From NCBI GenBank assembly GCA_017881985.1, contig JADGQH010000127.1:1-8845 (forward strand): 8,845 nucleotides of DNA, read 5' to 3'. The notes below the pieces were generated by a model, which worked only from the letters and a program-made list of their open reading frames with translations, ran no database searches and was not told the DNA's origin. Below, in pieces: positions 6,518 through 8,845 of this stretch. Position 1 is the first letter of the stretch; every line of letters starts with the position of its first letter. The stretch comes from Chloroflexota bacterium (lineage in GTDB: Bacteria > Chloroflexota > Limnocylindria > Limnocylindrales > CSP1-4). Made by a program: the position numbers and the translations under genes.

Positions 6518-8361
6518 GGGCGCGCTGACGCGGCGGGCGCCGACGGCGACGGAGCCGGGCGGGTCGGCGGGAGGTCGAGCGTCGTCATGGCATCGGTCGC
6601 GATCCGCCGGAACAGCTCGAACGACTCGACGGCATTCTCCATGTTGCCGGGCACGTTCACGATCGGCCGGCCCTCGCTGATCTGAACGGCGACCACCAGC
6701 TCGGGCGCGGTGCGGCCCACGAACCCGACGAACGAGAAGTTGTAGACGTCGGTCCGGAAGCTGCGGGTCTTCGAGTCCCAGATCTGGGCGGTGCCGGTCT
6801 TGCCGCCGACCAGGTAGCCGGGGATGAGTGTCCGGGCCCGGTAGAACGGGACGACATTCACGACCCGTTCCATGATCGCGGTGAGGTCTGCCGAGAGCGC
6901 AGGGGTCATGACCCGGCCCCGGTCGGCCGTGGTCGTCGGCGTGTCGCCGGTCTCCTTCACGACGTGGGGCGTCGGCAGCGTCCCGCCGTTCACCATCGCG
7001 CTGTAGGCGGTCGCCAGCTGCAGCAGGGTGACCGCGATTCCCTGGCCGAAGGAGCCGTTTGCGAGGTCGATCTGCTGCCACGGCTGGACCGCCGGGTCGC
7101 GGACGAGGCCGGGCACTTCCCCTGCCACGTCGATCCCGGTGAGGGCGCCGAACCCGAGGCGGGTCCACGCGTCGTGGAGGACGGTGGCGGCCTGCCGGGT
7201 GGTCGAGCCGAGCTTGAGTGCGACCTTCGACATGACCACGTTGCGGGACCACGCGACGGCATCCTGGAACGAGAGCGTGCCCTTGCTCCCACGGTCGGCG
7301 TTCTGCACCATGGCCCGTCCCCCGTCGAGCCGGAGGACCGCCTGGTCGCTGAGCCTCGTGCTTCGCGTGACGACCCCCGCCTGGAGCGCGGCGTCGGCGG
7401 TCAGGAGCTTGAAGACCGATCCCGGCTCATAGACGCTCGAGATGATCGGGTCGATGAAGCGGGACGGATCCCTGGCCGCGATCGCGCCGTAGTCGTTCCC
7501 GTCGTAGCTGGGGTACGTCGCCGACGCCAGGATCTCGCCCGACCTCGGGTCCATCACGACGCCCGAGACGCCCTTCGCGTGATCCGCGACCCAGGCCGCG
7601 TAGACCTCCTGCTCCAGCTTGAGCTGGAGGCTCGCGTCGATCGTCAACGTGACCGACGTGCCCGGCGAGCCGGGCTGCAGCGTCTGGGCGTTCTCGAGGA
7701 TCGGCCGGCCCGTCCCATCCCGCTGGGCGAGGAGGACCTGCGGGTTTCCTGCCAGCAGGTCCTGCCAGCGACCCTCGATCCCGTACTGGCCGGTCCCGTC
7801 GCGGTTGACGAACCCCAGCAGCTGTGCCGCGAGGGTCGTCCCGGTCGCGCCACCCGCCAGGGGGTAGACGCGGACCGGCTCGGGCTCGAGGCGAAGCTGG
7901 ACGAGCGAGCCGTCGGCAAGGCCGGCCTTGATGGCGCTCGACTGGGCCGGCGTCAGGCCGTGGGCGAGAACGACGTAGGCGTTGCCCCCGGCGAGCTTCG
8001 CCCGAAGCGCATCGGCGTCGGCGGGTGTCAGGCCGAGGATCGCGGTGAGCGCCGATGCCACGCGCTCACGCAACGCGGCGGTGTCGGCGTCGGTCGGGCC
8101 GGTCATCTGTGCCGGGAAGGCGCTCAGGAGATCACGCTCCACGGACGTGGCGAGCACGACCGTCCCGCTCCGATCGTAGATCGTCCCGCGCACGGGCGGG
8201 ACCTCGATGCGGGCCGTCACCTGGTCCCGGGCGCGCGCCACCAGGTCGTCGTGGCGCACGAACTGCCAGTAGCCGAGCCGCCCGATGCACGCGATGCCGA
8301 AGACGGCCATGAGCACGAGCACGAGCAGGCTTCGCGGGCGGCTGTCGGTCCGGCCGGGCAT
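6514..8361 (-). CDS. ftsI: FtsI-type class B penicillin-binding protein (septal transpeptidase)
   Basis: This is a membrane-anchored D,D-transpeptidase that cross-links septal peptidoglycan, the usual partner of FtsW. The 615-residue product has a short basic N-terminus, one membrane anchor at about 11-28, then the PBP dimer/pedestal region with RGTIYDRSG at 58-66 and GQYGIEGRWQDLLAG at 191-205. The transpeptidase domain carries the three active-site motifs: SVFK at 315-318 (nucleophile S315), SRN at 372-374 and KTGT at 521-524. No PASTA domain follows; the protein ends in a Pro/Ala/Ser-rich tail of about 20 residues. The ATG lies 50 nt after the ftsL-like gene with a weak GAGG 11 nt upstream. 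The stop TGA overlaps a possible murF GTG start. Its place between an ftsL-like gene and murF favours FtsI over the elongation enzyme PbpA/MrdA, whose gene normally pairs with rodA. Confidence 0.95.
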   Translation of the reverse strand: MPGRTDSRPRSLLVLVLMAVFGIACIGRLGYWQFVRHDDLVARARDQVTARIEVPPVRGTIYDRSGTVVLATSVERDLLSAFPAQMTGPTDADTAALRERVASALTAILGLTPADADALRAKLAGGNAYVVLAHGLTPAQSSAIKAGLADGSLVQLRLEPEPVRVYPLAGGATGTTLAAQLLGFVNRDGTGQYGIEGRWQDLLAGNPQVLLAQRDGTGRPILENAQTLQPGSPGTSVTLTIDASLQLKLEQEVYAAWVADHAKGVSGVVMDPRSGEILASATYPSYDGNDYGAIAARDPSRFIDPIISSVYEPGSVFKLLTADAALQAGVVTRSTRLSDQAVLRLDGGRAMVQNADRGSKGTLSFQDAVAWSRNVVMSKVALKLGSTTRQAATVLHDAWTRLGFGALTGIDVAGEVPGLVRDPAVQPWQQIDLANGSFGQGIAVTLLQLATAYSAMVNGGTLPTPHVVKETGDTPTTTADRGRVMTPALSADLTAIMERVVNVVPFYRARTLIPGYLVGGKTGTAQIWDSKTRSFRTDVYNFSFVGFVGRTAPELVVAVQISEGRPIVNVPGNMENAVESFELFRRIATDAMTTLDLPPTRPAPSPSAPAASARP

Positions 8362-8372
8362 CAGGTGCGTAA

Positions 8373-8377
8373 CCTCG
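8373..8377 (-). promoter_or_regulatory. Weak Shine-Dalgarno candidate for ftsI
   Basis: CGAGG lies 11 nt before the ftsI ATG in the 50-nt gap after the ftsL-like gene. The spacing is a little long and the match is partial, so it gives only mild support to the chosen start. No in-frame ATG or GTG occurs closer upstream in the gap. Confidence 0.35.
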
Positions 8378-8411
8378 TTCGTTCAGGCGATCGGGCGGTC
8401 GCCGCTGCCGG

Positions 8412-8834
8412 TTATCGCGCCGGGACGACGAGCGGGTCGACGAGCTGCCCGAGACCCGCGTCGAGGGCAAGCTTCCGGATGGCCGGCTCGCGACCCAGCC
8501 GCGACAGGTCAGCGACCATGTCGCGTTCGTTCGCCTCGAGCTCCTGGCGCGCCGAGATCAGGCGGTCGACGTCGAACTCGGTCGCCGAGACGCTGACGGT
8601 CTGGGTGAGCGAGAAGAGCCCGAGCAGGAAGATCACGACGATGCCCACGATCAGGAGCCCGACCCGGCCCTGGCGGCGACGCGACCGGACCGCCGAGGCT
8701 CCCCGCAGCCCGCGCCGCGGAAGGTCGACGGCGCGGTCGGAGCGGATCGTGCCGCGCCGGGTGACGGGCGTTTCCTCCCGGCGGCGCGGCGCCAGGACGC
8801 CGGAACGCGGTCGCGCGCCGGCGTAGCCCGCCAT
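8412..8834 (-). CDS. ftsL: FtsL/DivIC-like bitopic division protein
   Basis: The product has 140 residues. A very basic N-terminal cytoplasmic segment (about residues 1-57, rich in Arg) is followed by one membrane span at about 58-77 (LLIVGIVVIFLLGLFSL). An outer part of about 60 residues comes next, whose stretch at about 86-115 (EFDVDRLISARQELEANERD) looks like a short coiled coil. This topology and the position just before ftsI are those of FtsL/septum-formation-initiator proteins, which recruit and activate FtsWI. These proteins have little sequence conservation, so the call rests on topology and context. The ATG overlaps a TGA in another frame (TGATG) whose preceding codons run to the window edge; this may be the end of an upstream gene, expected to be rsmH, but only 11 bases remain. 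The gene ends with TAA, 50 nt before ftsI. Confidence 0.8.
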   Translation of the reverse strand: MAGYAGARPRSGVLAPRRREETPVTRRGTIRSDRAVDLPRRGLRGASAVRSRRRQGRVGLLIVGIVVIFLLGLFSLTQTVSVSATEFDVDRLISARQELEANERDMVADLSRLGREPAIRKLALDAGLGQLVDPLVVPAR

Positions 8835-8845
8835 CAGTCCGCCCC

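Noticed and set aside
5168..6685. A 505-codon open frame on the plus strand opposite murF
   Set aside because: Same reasoning: Arg/Gly/Asp-rich composition with no domain signature and full overlap with murF. The open frames at 187-1266 and 2911-4173 are rejected likewise.
6518..7252. The murF frame stays open far upstream inside ftsI, which could suggest a longer protein or fusion
   Set aside because: That stretch lacks any motif and overlaps the ftsI transpeptidase domain. The same open-upstream pattern occurs for murD inside mraY and ftsW inside murD, so it is a GC effect.
8386..8403. A 7-bp hairpin with a GGGC loop in the ftsL-ftsI gap
   Set aside because: It contains a G-T pair, has no T-run on either strand, and such short GC stems are expected by chance here. 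It is not a credible terminator.
8771..8779. A strong Shine-Dalgarno-like GGGAGGAAA inside the ftsL-like gene
   Set aside because: No ATG, GTG or TTG follows in frame at a usable distance (the next codons are ACG CCC GTC), so it does not mark an alternative start.
6964..8826. A 620-codon open frame on the plus strand, opposite ftsI and the ftsL-like gene
   Set aside because: It has no recognisable motif, is dominated by Arg/Gly/Asp/Ala, and lies exactly antisense to genes with intact family motifs. Very GC-rich codon use leaves few stops in such a frame.
1..8845. Search for a novel accessory system, mobile element, CRISPR, tRNA or riboswitch
   Set aside because: Every stretch above 60 nt is covered by a recognised cell-wall or division gene. 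I found no inverted terminal repeats, regular repeat arrays, or long intergenic space to hold such elements.

Overview
This window is a single, tightly packed stretch of a division and cell wall (dcw) cluster, with every gene on the minus strand. Read in the direction of transcription, from high to low coordinates, the order is ftsL-like, ftsI (class B penicillin-binding protein), murF, mraY, murD, ftsW, and murG, which runs off the left edge. The DNA is very GC-rich, roughly 70% by eye. It therefore carries long open frames opposite and beside the real genes, and I treat these as shadows. I see no mobile element, CRISPR array, RNA gene, promoter or intrinsic terminator.

Organism: a high-GC bacterium with murein synthesis. 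The FtsW, MurD and MurG motif variants, the GTG/ATG coupled starts and the cluster order fit a Chloroflexota lineage (Limnocylindria-like) or, less likely, a deep actinobacterial lineage. This is inference from motif style and is not proven.

Layout and spacing: the cluster is compact. The ftsL-like gene and ftsI are separated by 50 nt. ftsI and murF can share a GTGA stop/start, and murF and mraY do share one. mraY/murD and murD/ftsW have the same TGA-CG-ATG junction. ftsW and murG overlap by 95 nt, and murG has the only strong Shine-Dalgarno sequence in the window. This points to one polycistronic message with translational coupling. Its promoter would lie beyond the right edge (probably before rsmH/mraZ), and it probably continues leftward into murC, murB, ftsQ and similar genes.

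How the genes work together: MurD and MurF build part of the stem peptide on UDP-MurNAc in the cytoplasm. MraY moves the product onto undecaprenyl phosphate (lipid I), and MurG adds GlcNAc (lipid II). FtsW (SEDS glycosyltransferase) and FtsI (transpeptidase) polymerise and cross-link it at the septum, and the FtsL-like bitopic protein would help recruit and activate that pair. The notable absence is murE, which normally sits between ftsI and murF; there is no room for it here.

I found no new system. The points worth a second look are the missing murE, the 95-nt ftsW/murG overlap, unusual motif variants in MurF, MurD and MurG, and an alanine-rich repeat tail on MurD.
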